Source of the DNA: Youngiibacter fragilis 232.1
GTDB lineage: Bacteria > Bacillota > Clostridia > Clostridiales > Clostridiaceae
Direction: 5' to 3'
Assembly (NCBI RefSeq): GCF_000495435.3
Contig: NZ_AXUN02000177.1
Span: 1-32,061, forward strand
DNA length: 32,061 bases
Shown: in pieces, positions 15,381 to 24,221 of the stretch
Layout: each line of letters starts with the position of its first letter
Position numbering within the stretch: position 1 is the stretch's first letter
The notes under the pieces: generated by a model
The model's input: only the letters and a program-made list of their open reading frames with translations
What the model was told of the DNA's origin: nothing
The model's database searches: none
Position numbers and translations under genes: made by a program

Positions 15381-16436
15381 ATGAAGACTTACCTTGTGAC
15401 CGGAGGAGCCGGTTTCATAGGATCCAATTTTGTGATCCATATGCTGAGTTCATACAATGATGTGAAGATAGTGAATCTTGACAAGCTTACATATGCAGGG
15501 AACCTTGAAAATCTTAAGGGTGTTGAAAACAACGGGAACCATGTTTTCGTGCAGGGAGATATCTGCGACAAGGAGCTTGTAGGCAGGCTCTTCACGGAAT
15601 ATGACTTTGACTATGTCATAAACTTTGCAGCTGAGTCCCACGTTGACAGGAGCATAAAGGAGCCTGAGGTATTCGCCTCAACCAACGTACTGGGAACTGT
15701 GACCCTTCTCAACGCTGCAAAGAGCGCATGGGAAAAGGATGGAGTCTGGAAGGAAGGGGCAAAGTTCCTGCAGGTATCGACTGACGAGGTCTACGGATCG
15801 CTTGGAGATACAGGCTACTTCATGGAAACCACTCCATTAGACCCTCACAGCCCGTATTCCTCATCGAAGGCCGGAGCAGACATGATGGTAAAGGCATACG
15901 CCGACACCTTCAAGATGCCTGTCAACATAACAAGGTGTTCGAACAACTATGGACCGTACCAGTTCCCTGAGAAGCTGATACCTCTCATAATCAACAACTG
16001 CCTTAACAAGAGGCCTCTCCCGGTTTACGGTGACGGACTCAATGTTAGGGACTGGCTTTATGTTGTTGACCACTGCAAGGCCATTGACATGGTAGCAAGG
16101 AATGGAAGACTCGGAGAGGTCTACAACGTAGGCGGACACAACGAGAGGACCAACATCCACATAGTGAAGACCATTATCGCATACCTCAATGAAAATGTGG
16201 ATGAAACCATCACCGAGGACCTCATAAAGTATGTTGAGGACAGGAAGGGACATGACAGAAGGTACGGCATCGACCCGACAAAGATCAGGGAAGAGCTTGG
16301 CTGGGAGCCTGAGACCATGTACGAGGACGGTATAAAGCTTACAATACAGTGGTATCTTGACAACAAGGACTGGATGGATCACATAACAAGCGGCTCATAT
16401 CAGGAATACTACGAAAAGATGTATTCCGGGAGGTAG
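15381..16436 (+). CDS. rmlB: dTDP-glucose 4,6-dehydratase
   Basis: Second enzyme of dTDP-L-rhamnose synthesis: converts dTDP-D-glucose to dTDP-4-keto-6-deoxy-D-glucose using bound NAD+. 351 aa from the ATG at 15381, chosen over an in-frame ATG at 15360 because GGAGG lies 5-6 nt before it and the Rossmann motif 'TGGAGFIGSNF' (T7-F17) then sits at the N-terminus as usual. Extended SDR catalytic residues: T134-D135-E136 in 'STDEVYG', and Y159/K163 in 'YSSSK'. 'RDWLYVVDHCKA' and 'YNVGGHNE' are also typical. First gene of the operon; rmlC starts 2 bp after its stop. Confidence 0.97.
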   Translation: MKTYLVTGGAGFIGSNFVIHMLSSYNDVKIVNLDKLTYAGNLENLKGVENNGNHVFVQGDICDKELVGRLFTEYDFDYVINFAAESHVDRSIKEPEVFASTNVLGTVTLLNAAKSAWEKDGVWKEGAKFLQVSTDEVYGSLGDTGYFMETTPLDPHSPYSSSKAGADMMVKAYADTFKMPVNITRCSNNYGPYQFPEKLIPLIINNCLNKRPLPVYGDGLNVRDWLYVVDHCKAIDMVARNGRLGEVYNVGGHNERTNIHIVKTIIAYLNENVDETITEDLIKYVEDRKGHDRRYGIDPTKIREELGWEPETMYEDGIKLTIQWYLDNKDWMDHITSGSYQEYYEKMYSGR

Positions 16437-16438
16437 TT

Positions 16439-16996
16439 ATGGGTAAATTCAAGTTCACTGAAGCTGAAATAAAGGGTGTATTCGTGATAGAGCCTACAGT
16501 ATTCGGCGACGACAGGGGCTACTTCATGGAGACCTACAACTATAAGGAGTTCAGCGAAAACGGACTCCCGATGCAGTTCGTGCAGGACAACCAGAGCAAA
16601 TCGAGGAAAGGCGTGCTTAGAGGCCTCCATTTCCAGTCAGAGATGCAGCAGGGAAAGCTTGTAAGGGTAATCAGCGGAGAAGTCTTCGATGTAGCAGTAG
16701 ACCTAAGGAAGGGTTCTGACACGTATGGCAAATGGCAGGGCGTAAGACTGTCTGCGGAAAACAGGAAGCAGTTCTACGTGCCTGAGGGCTTTGCCCATGG
16801 ATTCATCGTTCTTTCTGAGACAGCGGAATTCGTGTACAAGTGCACGAACCTTTACGCACCTCAATATGAGGGAGGGATACTCTGGAATGACCCTGAAATA
16901 GGAATCGAGTGGCCCCTTGAAGGCATCGAAGAGGTGCTGCTTTCGGAAAAGGACAGGAATGCAGGTACTCTTAAAGAAAAAAGAATAGTGCTATAG
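16439..16996 (+). CDS. rmlC: dTDP-4-dehydrorhamnose 3,5-epimerase
   Basis: Third enzyme of dTDP-L-rhamnose synthesis, a cupin-fold epimerase of the normal length (185 aa). Active-site residues visible: H64 in 'LRGLHFQ', K73 in 'QQGKLVRV', H120 in 'EGFAHGF' and Y133 in 'FVYKCTN'. N-terminal 'GVFVIEPTVFGDDRGYFMETY' is family-typical. The ribosome binding site GGGAGGT overlaps the end of rmlB, so translation is coupled. Followed by a 112-bp gap containing two hairpins before the exporter genes. Confidence 0.97.
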   Translation: MGKFKFTEAEIKGVFVIEPTVFGDDRGYFMETYNYKEFSENGLPMQFVQDNQSKSRKGVLRGLHFQSEMQQGKLVRVISGEVFDVAVDLRKGSDTYGKWQGVRLSAENRKQFYVPEGFAHGFIVLSETAEFVYKCTNLYAPQYEGGILWNDPEIGIEWPLEGIEEVLLSEKDRNAGTLKEKRIVL

Positions 16997-17003
16997 TAAT
17001 CCT

Positions 17004-17034
17004 GACCATATTTTTATATATTAAAAATATGGTC
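17004..17034 (+). promoter_or_regulatory. AT-rich hairpin between rmlC and the exporter genes
   Basis: GACCATATTTTTA (from 17004) and TAAAAATATGGTC (to 17034) form a perfect 13-bp inverted repeat around TATAT. It is followed by ATCTGATTATTTG, not a clean T-run, so it is a poor terminator. It could be a partial attenuator, an RNA-stability or processing element. Confidence 0.55.
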
Positions 17035-17066
17035 ATCTGATTATTTGTATATTGGAGCTGCTTACT

Positions 17067-17081
17067 AAGCCCTATGGGCTT
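17067..17081 (+). promoter_or_regulatory. Short GC-rich hairpin upstream of wzm
   Basis: AAGCCC-TAT-GGGCTT, a 6-bp stem with a 3-nt loop, followed by GTCTTGG and TTTTG, 27 bp before the wzm start. It resembles a weak pause or attenuator hairpin; processive antitermination of polysaccharide operons (LoaP-type) uses leader hairpins in Firmicutes, but nothing here proves that. Confidence 0.35.
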
Positions 17082-17108
17082 GTCTTGGAAATTTTGTTAG
17101 GTGGTCGT

Positions 17109-17885
17109 ATGTTAAAGAAGATTAAAGAAATAACTGTCTATAAGGAGCTCCTTTATAACCTTACCAGCAAGGAGCTGAAGCTGAAATACAAGAATTCCGC
17201 ATTGGGATTCTTCTGGTCGTTCCTTAATCCGCTTCTCATGCTGACAGTATATACGTTTGCATTCAAGTTCATCATGAGGATAGAGATTGAGAACTACAGC
17301 CTTGTGCTGCTTGCAGGACTGCTTCCCTGGAACTTCTTCAATGCATCAGTTCAGGGAAGCACCATGTCACTAGTGAACAACTCGCATCTGATCAAGAAGG
17401 TGTACTTTCCGAGGGAGATTATTCCATTGTCTCTTATCATGAGCAATTTCGTGAACTTCCTAATGACGATGATAGTCCTGTTCGTGGCGATGATGCTTTT
17501 CGGTGTGCCGCTGGGTATCAATATATTCATGCTCCCAGTAGTTCTCATTCTCCTTGTGATGTTCACGACGGGACTAAGCCTCATGCTCTCATCTCTCAAC
17601 GTATACTACAGGGACATATCCCATTTCGTTGAGATACTGTTCATGGCATGGATCTACCTTACTCCTGTAATCTATTCGTTCTCGATGATACCGGAGAAGT
17701 ACAGGATATTCCTGATGCTGAATCCCATGACCCTTGTAGTCGAGCTCATAAGGGACACCACAATAAGGAATGTGTTCCCTGACCTCAAGTTCCTCCTGGC
17801 ACTGCTTGTTGTCTCTTCCATTACTCTTGCTGTCGGGCAGAGAGTGTTTACAAAGCTCGAACGCGACATCGCAGAGAGGATATAG
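17109..17885 (+). CDS. wzm: ABC-2 type polysaccharide exporter, permease subunit
   Basis: A 258-aa integral membrane protein of the Wzm/TagG (ABC2_membrane) family, with about six hydrophobic segments; 'LTVYTFAFKFIM', 'NFFNASVQGSTMSLVNN' and 'LIKKVYFPREIIPLS' are characteristic of the family, the last being the cytoplasmic coupling region. The ATG at 17109 (AGGTGG 4-5 nt upstream, product 'MLKKIKEITVYKELL') is preferred to an upstream ATG-less extension from 17052, whose extra 19 residues read like non-coding sequence. With the ATPase that follows (12 bp gap) it forms the exporter that moves undecaprenyl-linked glycan across the membrane. Confidence 0.93.
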   Translation: MLKKIKEITVYKELLYNLTSKELKLKYKNSALGFFWSFLNPLLMLTVYTFAFKFIMRIEIENYSLVLLAGLLPWNFFNASVQGSTMSLVNNSHLIKKVYFPREIIPLSLIMSNFVNFLMTMIVLFVAMMLFGVPLGINIFMLPVVLILLVMFTTGLSLMLSSLNVYYRDISHFVEILFMAWIYLTPVIYSFSMIPEKYRIFLMLNPMTLVVELIRDTTIRNVFPDLKFLLALLVVSSITLAVGQRVFTKLERDIAERI

Positions 17886-17897
17886 AGGGGTGGAAAT

Positions 17898-19166
17898 ATG
17901 GCAGTGATAGAATTCAAGAGCGTAAACAAGAAGTTCAAGCTATACCAGAACCTCAGCTATTCAATCAAGGAGATATTCATCAATACCTTGCTGAGGAGAT
18001 GGAGGCTGCAGGTGGCATACCATCCGGTCCTGACGGATGTCTCCTTCAGGATTGAAAAGGGTGAGACTGTAGGGATCATCGGGGAGAACGGAACAGGAAA
18101 AAGCACAACATTAAAGCTGATATCGAAGATACTTTATGCAGACAGCGGAGATGTGCTGGTGGACGGCAAGGTATCTGCGCTCCTTGAGGTAGGTGCCGGA
18201 TTCCAGCCGGACCTCACCGGAAGGGAGAACGTATTCCTCTACGGCTCCATACTCGGGCTCTCCAAGGCAACCATCACGAAGAAATACGATGAGATAGTGG
18301 CGTTTGCAGAGATGGAGGAGTTCATGGAATCCCCTGTCAAGAACTACTCGTCAGGTATGTACATGAGGCTGGCTTTCGCTGTAGCGATAAATGTTGACCC
18401 GGACATACTGATCATCGACGAAGTTCTGGCAGTGGGCGATGAAGCCTTCCAGAAGAAGTGCATAGAGAAGATACTCTCGTTCAAGAGACAGGGAAAGACC
18501 ATAGTGTTCGTATCACATGACATGGGTATGGTAGACAGGATCTGCGACAGGGTTATCTTCATAAAGAAGGGCGGCCACATAGTGGAAGGCTCGACGGATG
18601 ACATGATAAACCTGTACAGGAGACTTGTGTACAACATAGTTGACGAGCCTGAGGAACAGATTGTCGGCGAAAACGGCAATGTGAAGCTCATGCTCCATGA
18701 ATCGCATTCCCACCCAATGAACAACAGGTATGGGAACAGGAAGGTTGAGATCTCAAGGGTCTATTTCTCTGATATGGCAGGAAGCATAAAGAACAGGTTT
18801 GATACCGGCGAGGATATTGCGGTAAATGTGGAGATCAAAAGAAACTCTGATATTGATGAAGTGGTGTTTGGCTATGCTATCCATTCTGAGGATGATGTCC
18901 TCGTATCCGGAAGCAACTCCAGAAACCACCATGTGACATTGAAGAATACATCTGACACAGTCCGTTTCAGGATGATAATAAGCAATGTGCTCCTTGAGGG
19001 CAGATACCAGTTCACTGCTGAACTCCACAGCTCCGAGCAGGTCGACCAGTATGACATCCTGGACAGACAGTATGAATTCATGGTTGACCAGGCGACTGTT
19101 GATGGCAACGGCCTTGTAAAGCTTCCCGTCATATTTGAGATACCGGAAGAGAGCGGCCAAATATGA
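17898..19166 (+). CDS. wzt: ABC-type polysaccharide exporter ATPase with C-terminal glycan-binding domain
   Basis: A 422-aa ATPase of the Wzt/TagH type. Walker A 'GENGTGKST' (62-70), signature 'YSSGMYMRL' (150-158), Walker B 'ILIIDEVLAVGDE' (D174-E175) and switch 'VSHD'. The N-terminal ~250 residues are the nucleotide-binding domain. Residues ~280-420 form a beta-rich domain like the Wzt C-terminal domain that recognises the terminal residue of the finished polymer before export, so chain termination may be coupled to transport. GAGGGGTGG precedes the ATG. The stop overlaps the following GT2 start by 4 bp. Confidence 0.93.
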   Translation: MAVIEFKSVNKKFKLYQNLSYSIKEIFINTLLRRWRLQVAYHPVLTDVSFRIEKGETVGIIGENGTGKSTTLKLISKILYADSGDVLVDGKVSALLEVGAGFQPDLTGRENVFLYGSILGLSKATITKKYDEIVAFAEMEEFMESPVKNYSSGMYMRLAFAVAINVDPDILIIDEVLAVGDEAFQKKCIEKILSFKRQGKTIVFVSHDMGMVDRICDRVIFIKKGGHIVEGSTDDMINLYRRLVYNIVDEPEEQIVGENGNVKLMLHESHSHPMNNRYGNRKVEISRVYFSDMAGSIKNRFDTGEDIAVNVEIKRNSDIDEVVFGYAIHSEDDVLVSGSNSRNHHVTLKNTSDTVRFRMIISNVLLEGRYQFTAELHSSEQVDQYDILDRQYEFMVDQATVDGNGLVKLPVIFEIPEESGQI

Positions 19167-20128
19167 GAGCAGACATTGTAGTGCCGAACTACAACGGCTG
19201 CAGGCATATGGAGCTTCTGGCAAAGTCCCTTGCAGCTCAGAATGACAGTGACTTCAGGGTCATATTTGTTGACAATGGTTCAGAGGATGGCAGCCCGGAA
19301 CTCTTTGAGAATCTTTCAGCAGAGCTGGAGCTTGACCATATCATAATCAGGAATGGTGCAAACCTTGGATTTCCAGCCGCAGTGAACGCGGGCATAAGGG
19401 TTTCAGGTGAGGAGATCGTTATTCTCCTGAACAATGACATCGAGGCTCACCCGTCGTTCGTGAGAGAACTTAAGAGGTCCATGGAATCCAGGCCAGATGC
19501 TTTTTCAGTCCAGGCAAGGATGATGCGCTTTGATGACAGGGACAGGCTGGATGACGCAGGTGACGGATACACCATGCTAGGCTGGGGATACAAGACGGGA
19601 GACGGGAAGAATGCCGATGGCTACATGTCCGGGAGGGAAATATTCAGTTCCTGTGCAGGAGCTGCAGCCTACAGGAAGAGCGTGTTTGATGAGATAGGTC
19701 TGTTTGATGAATCATTCTTCGCTTACCTTGAAGACATGGACATATCCTGGAGAGCTAGGATCGCAGGCTACACAAACCACTACTCCCCGGATCCGGTGGT
19801 TTACCATATTGGAAGCTCGTCAACCGGCGGCAGAAGGTCATCCTTCAAGATGAAGCTTGTGCCAAGGAACAACATATGGCTCATTTGGAAAAACATGCCC
19901 ATGATTTTCATAATATTGAATCTGCCGTTCATTATGGCAGGTATCCTGATTAAGGGTGCCGCATTCTCGATGATGGGATTTGGAAGAGAGTACTGGGGTT
20001 CTGTAGCAGAAGGGATAACGACCCTTGGTGAAGTCAGGAGAGGACCATTCAGGCTTAAGGATGCAGGAAGGCACATTGCGATCCAGCTTGAACTTATTGC
20101 TGGGATCTGGCACCTGATAAGGAAGTAA
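19163..20128 (+). CDS. GT2 glycosyltransferase (WbbL-like, putative rhamnosyltransferase)
   Basis: A 321-aa family 2 glycosyltransferase. GT-A core: 'ADIVVPNYNG', 'VIFVDNGSEDGSPE', 'GANLGFPAAVNAGI', the DXD-equivalent N90-N91-D92 in 'ILLNNDIEAHPSF', and the acceptor-side 'FFAYLEDMDISWR'. A C-terminal hydrophobic stretch ('MIFIILNLPFIMAGILIKGA') suggests membrane association. In an rml operon a dTDP-rhamnose donor is likely but unproved. ATGA overlap with wzt. Confidence 0.9.
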   Translation: MRADIVVPNYNGCRHMELLAKSLAAQNDSDFRVIFVDNGSEDGSPELFENLSAELELDHIIIRNGANLGFPAAVNAGIRVSGEEIVILLNNDIEAHPSFVRELKRSMESRPDAFSVQARMMRFDDRDRLDDAGDGYTMLGWGYKTGDGKNADGYMSGREIFSSCAGAAAYRKSVFDEIGLFDESFFAYLEDMDISWRARIAGYTNHYSPDPVVYHIGSSSTGGRRSSFKMKLVPRNNIWLIWKNMPMIFIILNLPFIMAGILIKGAAFSMMGFGREYWGSVAEGITTLGEVRRGPFRLKDAGRHIAIQLELIAGIWHLIRK

Positions 20129-20141
20129 GAATGGAGGACCT

Positions 20142-20996
20142 ATGGACGTTTCAATAATAATTGTCAACTACAATACGTGTGAGCTTACCGGAAAGGCCAT
20201 AGATTCCGTTGTGAATACCGTTAAGGGTCATTCTTACGAGATAATACTGGTGGATAACGGTTCTTCCGACGGAAGCGCAGAGGCTTTCAGGAGAAGGAAG
20301 GATATAGTCTTTATAGAGACTGGTGAGAACCTGGGATTCTCGAAGGCAAACAATATCGGGATAAAGGCCTCAAAAGGAAGAAGGATACTGCTTCTGAATT
20401 CTGACACCATCGCAAGGTCAGGTGCCATAGACAGGTCCATGGAATACATGGATTCCACAGGCATCAAGGTCCTCGGTGCCAAGGTGGTGCTTCCGGACGG
20501 GAGACTGGACAAGGCCTGCAAGAGGTCATTTCCGACTCCTTCAAATTCAGTCTGGCACTACATGTACCTTGACAGGGTATTCAGGGCAAGCAGGACATTC
20601 GGAGCCTACAATCTTACGTATCTTGACGAAGATGAGATTGGTATGGTGGAGTGCATCATGGGTGCATACATGATGGTGGACAGGGAAGTAATTGACAGTG
20701 TAGGTCTGCTTGACGAGGACTTTTTCATGTATGGTGAGGACATCGACTGGTGCTACAGGATGGTGGAAGCCGGATACGGAATAATATACTATCCAGAAGC
20801 AGTCATAACGCACTACAAGAAAGCAAGCTTCAACAAGAGACGCAAGGAGTCCATAAGGGAGTTCTACGACTCAATGTGGATCTTCTACGAAAAGCACTAT
20901 AAGGAAAAATACGGGAAGGGTGTCTCTTTGGCAATGTATGCCGGTATAAAGGGGAAAATGGCCCTTGACCTAGCAATAAATTCGCTGAAGAGGTGA
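20142..20996 (+). CDS. GT2 glycosyltransferase (WbbL-like, putative rhamnosyltransferase)
   Basis: A 284-aa GT2 enzyme, related to but distinct from its upstream neighbour. Motifs: 'VSIIIVNYNTCELT', 'EIILVDNGSSDGSAE', 'ENLGFSKANNIGIKASKG', N86-S87-D88 in 'LLLNSDTIARSG', and 'FFMYGEDIDWCYR', which is the classic rhamnosyltransferase-like ED-x-DW motif. No membrane segment. GGAGG precedes the ATG; 13 bp after the previous stop. Donor specificity cannot be read from sequence. Confidence 0.9.
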   Translation: MDVSIIIVNYNTCELTGKAIDSVVNTVKGHSYEIILVDNGSSDGSAEAFRRRKDIVFIETGENLGFSKANNIGIKASKGRRILLLNSDTIARSGAIDRSMEYMDSTGIKVLGAKVVLPDGRLDKACKRSFPTPSNSVWHYMYLDRVFRASRTFGAYNLTYLDEDEIGMVECIMGAYMMVDREVIDSVGLLDEDFFMYGEDIDWCYRMVEAGYGIIYYPEAVITHYKKASFNKRRKESIREFYDSMWIFYEKHYKEKYGKGVSLAMYAGIKGKMALDLAINSLKR

Positions 20997-21003
20997 TTTT
21001 GCC

Positions 21004-22404
21004 GTGATCAAGAAAAACCAGAAGATATTGAACATGCTGCAGTTTGTGCTGGACATGGCGGCTATCCTCATATCCATAGCAGCGTCATGGTACCTGAGGT
21101 TCCACTCGGGGATCGTGCCAATATGGTTCCCCGGAATACTTTCATTCTGGGATTATTTCAATCCGGTAGTTATGTTCCTGCCTTTTTTCGCACTCAGCCT
21201 GTATCTCTTCAAGCTGTATGACCCTCAGAGGAAGAACACTTTCTCCGAGGAGGTCTATGCGATAGTGAAGGCGAACAGCACAGGGATATTCATGTTTGTC
21301 CTGTTCCTGTTCCTCTCCAAGCAGATGCACTATTCCAGGGTGATGCTTGCAATACATGTTGTGCTTGTCAACCTGCTCATGATAACCGAGAGGGGCTTAA
21401 TCAGGCTCATGCTCAGGCGAATGAGGGCGAAGGGGTATAACCTGAAGCACATCATCCTCGTCGGTGACAGCGATGCATCGAGAAGGATAATAACCTCCAT
21501 GGCTGCAAACAGGCACTGGGGATACAACATAATAGGTGTGATCAGCACGGGAATCGTTGATGCTGATTTTCCCGCAAGGCATCTTGGGATACTTTCCGAC
21601 CTTGAGGAAGTCATAACAAGGGAAAATGCTGACGAGGTCTTCATTACACTTGAGCTGAATGAGTACAAGGTAGTTGACAAGATAATAAGGGTTTGCGAAA
21701 AGGCCGGAGTTAAGACCTATATCGTCCCTGACTACTACAGATACCTTCCCGCAAGGCCGTTTGTCGAGGATGTGGACGGGCTGCCTATAATAAACATAAG
21801 GTACATACCATTAGACAATCCTTTATATGCATTCGTAAAAAGGCTGCTGGACATACTGATCTCAGGGCTTGGCCTGCTTGCTATAAGTCCAGTGCTTCTG
21901 ATAGTTGCAATTCTTGTCAGGCTCGATTCGCCTGGACATGTAATTTTCGTGCAGGAAAGGGTGGGGCTCAACAGGAAGCCCTTCAACATGTACAAGTTCA
22001 GGTCAATGAGGCTGCAGACGGATGAAGAGGAGCATGACAAGTGGACAACCAAGGATGACCCGAGAAAGACCAAGGTAGGCAATTTCATCAGGAAGACAAG
22101 CATAGATGAACTGCCTCAGCTTTTCAATGTGCTAAAGGGTGACATGTCACTCGTCGGACCCAGACCTGAAAGGCCTTATTTCGTGGAAAAGTTCAAGGAA
22201 GAGGTCCCAAGGTACATGATAAAGCACCAGGTAAGGCCGGGAATAACCGGCTGGGCTCAGGTACAGGGCTGGAGAGGCGATACCTCGATAGTCAGGAGGA
22301 TCGAATGCGACATTTACTACATAGAGAACTGGAGCCTGGTTTTCGATGCAAGGATATTCCTCATGACGTTCTTCAAGAGGAAGGTAAAGGAAAACGCCTA
22401 TTAG
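21004..22404 (+). CDS. Undecaprenyl-phosphate glycosyl-1-phosphate transferase (WcaJ/WbaP-like)
   Basis: A 466-aa polyprenyl glycosylphosphotransferase that starts glycan synthesis by moving a sugar-1-phosphate (glucose or galactose most often) to undecaprenyl phosphate. N-terminal ~125 residues: four to five membrane helices. Middle: a Rossmann-like CoA-binding-type domain ('LKHIILVGDSDASRRI'). C-terminal bacterial sugar transferase domain from ~275: a membrane re-entrant helix 'KRLLDILISGLGLLA', 'FVQERVGLNRKPFNMYKFRS', 'TSIDELPQLFNVLKGDMSLV', 'GPRPERPYF' and 'RPGITGWAQVQGWRG'. The start is GTG at 21004 with GAGGTGA overlapping the previous stop. Its mid-operon position is unusual but functional order is not required. 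Confidence 0.94.
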   Translation: MIKKNQKILNMLQFVLDMAAILISIAASWYLRFHSGIVPIWFPGILSFWDYFNPVVMFLPFFALSLYLFKLYDPQRKNTFSEEVYAIVKANSTGIFMFVLFLFLSKQMHYSRVMLAIHVVLVNLLMITERGLIRLMLRRMRAKGYNLKHIILVGDSDASRRIITSMAANRHWGYNIIGVISTGIVDADFPARHLGILSDLEEVITRENADEVFITLELNEYKVVDKIIRVCEKAGVKTYIVPDYYRYLPARPFVEDVDGLPIINIRYIPLDNPLYAFVKRLLDILISGLGLLAISPVLLIVAILVRLDSPGHVIFVQERVGLNRKPFNMYKFRSMRLQTDEEEHDKWTTKDDPRKTKVGNFIRKTSIDELPQLFNVLKGDMSLVGPRPERPYFVEKFKEEVPRYMIKHQVRPGITGWAQVQGWRGDTSIVRRIECDIYYIENWSLVFDARIFLMTFFKRKVKENAY

Positions 22405-22433
22405 AAGATTTTGACTGATTGGATGTGGTCATC

Positions 22434-24221
22434 ATGGCATTGTTAAGTGGGATGGGAAAAATTAAAAAGGCTATGAAGATTGCCATAAAGGATCCCGTGT
22501 ATGCCGTGAGGCTTATAAAAGGGGTCAGAAGGCGCGGCATAAGATGGGCACTCGACAAGTCAAAGGCCAGGCTGTTCGCCGAGTCATTATCAAGCGGTTA
22601 CTCATATGATGAAGAGGAGTACCTGGATACTGATGGGATGCTGAATGGACTTTCAAGGAAACCCAGGATATCTGTAGTCATGCCGGTATACAATGTCGAT
22701 ACAAGGTGGCTGGATGAAGCTGTAAAGTCGGTGCTTTCAAGCACCTATGACAATTTCGAGTTGATTCTGGTCGATGACTGCTCCACAGATGAAAGGGTTA
22801 CAAAATACCTTGGTTCAATTTCCGATTCCAGGGTAAAAGTAACAAGGAACGAGAAAAACCTGGGGATATCAGGAACCAGCAACAGAGGTGCCGAAGAGGC
22901 ATCAGGCGAATACATTGTCATGATGGACAATGATGACCTGATCCACAGGAACGCCTTGCTTCATATAGCTGAAGCGATTGTAGGATCCGCTCCCGATGTC
23001 ATATATTCTGACGAAGACAAGACGGACCAGGATGGAATCAGGAAAGCGCCGTTCTACAAGCCTGACTGGTCACCTGACCTTCTGCGAAGCCAGATGTATA
23101 TGGGCCACATCTTCGCATTCAGGAGAAACTTCTTTTTCGAGACCGGAGGTTTCAGGAAGGAATTCGACGGTGCTCAGGATTATGACCTTGCGCTCAGGAT
23201 GTCAGAACGCACCTCCCGTTTATGGCATATTCCAAGGGTCCTCTACTCCTGGAGGGAGCTGCCGTCATCAACAGCCATGAATCCGGATTCGAAGCCGTAT
23301 GCCCACATTGCCGGCTTGAAGGCTCTGGACGGTCATCTGAAGAGGATGTTCGGACAAGGTGCGCGTGCAGATGAGACAGACCAGTGGTATGTATATGATG
23401 CGAGGTATCCGACAAATCGGAAAAATCTTCTTGTCTCGGTGATAATCGACGGGACAAGCGGTGCTGAAAATATCAGGAGATGCATAAAGGCAATCGCGAA
23501 TGCTGGAACAGGTTCAAGGTATGAAATAATCGTACTAAGGGAAGCTGCTGAAGATATTAGCGGCAGATTTGACCCTACGGTAAGAGTAGTTGACACTTCA
23601 GGGGCAAGCACCTTTGGTGCAAGAGCAAACAAGGGTATAAATGAAGCTGACGGTGATATTCTGATACTGATTGATGCGAGAGTAACGCGACTGTCCATTG
23701 GATTTATGGATAGGCTTGCTGAAAAGGCTGCAAGGATTGGAACAGGTATCGTTGGGTCAAGAGTTATGTCAGATGACGGCACGATTTTCAGTGCCGGTGT
23801 CACCGTACTTCCGGATGGAGCCTTGAGGAGATTGTTTAAAGGGTCGCCTTCAGTACATTACGGTACACCCTTCGCATCACCTCTTGTCACACGTAATATC
23901 CTTGGAGCCGATGGAATACTGATTGCGATATCAAGGTCCAGTTTTGGTCTTATAGGAACATTCAGCGAGTCATCCGATATGCTGGAAACCTGTTTTGACT
24001 ATGGTGTGAGGAGCTTTGCCGCCGGACTGCTAAATGTGTACGACCCTCATGTGCAGGCTGAGCTGAAAGAGACTGAAGCTTTTGATATAAATGGCTTCAG
24101 CCAGTCGAATGGTTCAGATCCTTACTCAAATACCAGGCTCAACCTTGAGGATGGGCTTCCGGTTGTGCCTGTAGCTCCACGAATGAAAAGAGTATTAGGA
24201 GATAATAATGATAAGCAATAA
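22434..24221 (+). CDS. Two-domain GT2 glycosyltransferase, second domain degenerate
   Basis: A 595-aa protein. The ATG at 22434 is preferred over an in-frame TTG 15 bp upstream; GGATG lies about 8 nt before the ATG. A basic N-terminal segment with 'RRRGIRWALDKSKA' (a linker motif shared with the next two proteins) precedes GT domain 1 (~75-320): 'ISVVMPVYNVDTRWL', DXD D165-N166-D167-D168 in 'MMDNDDL', 'VIYSDEDKTD', 'FYKPDWSPDLLRSQ', 'GAQDYDLALR'. GT domain 2 (~332-560) keeps the fold pattern, but at the DXD site reads D414-A415-R416 ('LILIDARVTRL') and lacks the conserved [N/E]D-x-D segment, so it is probably inactive. Overlaps the next gene by 14 bp. Confidence 0.88.
   Translation: MALLSGMGKIKKAMKIAIKDPVYAVRLIKGVRRRGIRWALDKSKARLFAESLSSGYSYDEEEYLDTDGMLNGLSRKPRISVVMPVYNVDTRWLDEAVKSVLSSTYDNFELILVDDCSTDERVTKYLGSISDSRVKVTRNEKNLGISGTSNRGAEEASGEYIVMMDNDDLIHRNALLHIAEAIVGSAPDVIYSDEDKTDQDGIRKAPFYKPDWSPDLLRSQMYMGHIFAFRRNFFFETGGFRKEFDGAQDYDLALRMSERTSRLWHIPRVLYSWRELPSSTAMNPDSKPYAHIAGLKALDGHLKRMFGQGARADETDQWYVYDARYPTNRKNLLVSVIIDGTSGAENIRRCIKAIANAGTGSRYEIIVLREAAEDISGRFDPTVRVVDTSGASTFGARANKGINEADGDILILIDARVTRLSIGFMDRLAEKAARIGTGIVGSRVMSDDGTIFSAGVTVLPDGALRRLFKGSPSVHYGTPFASPLVTRNILGADGILIAISRSSFGLIGTFSESSDMLETCFDYGVRSFAAGLLNVYDPHVQAELKETEAFDINGFSQSNGSDPYSNTRLNLEDGLPVVPVAPRMKRVLGDNNDKQ

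Noticed and set aside
15861-16382. 173-codon minus-strand ORF inside rmlB
   Set aside because: Antisense shadow of a highly conserved enzyme gene, with no RBS and no recognisable protein features.
17004-17034. Inverted repeat as an intrinsic terminator ending the transcript after rmlC
   Set aside because: The stem is AT-rich and is not followed by a T-run, and the downstream exporter genes lack a clear promoter of their own.
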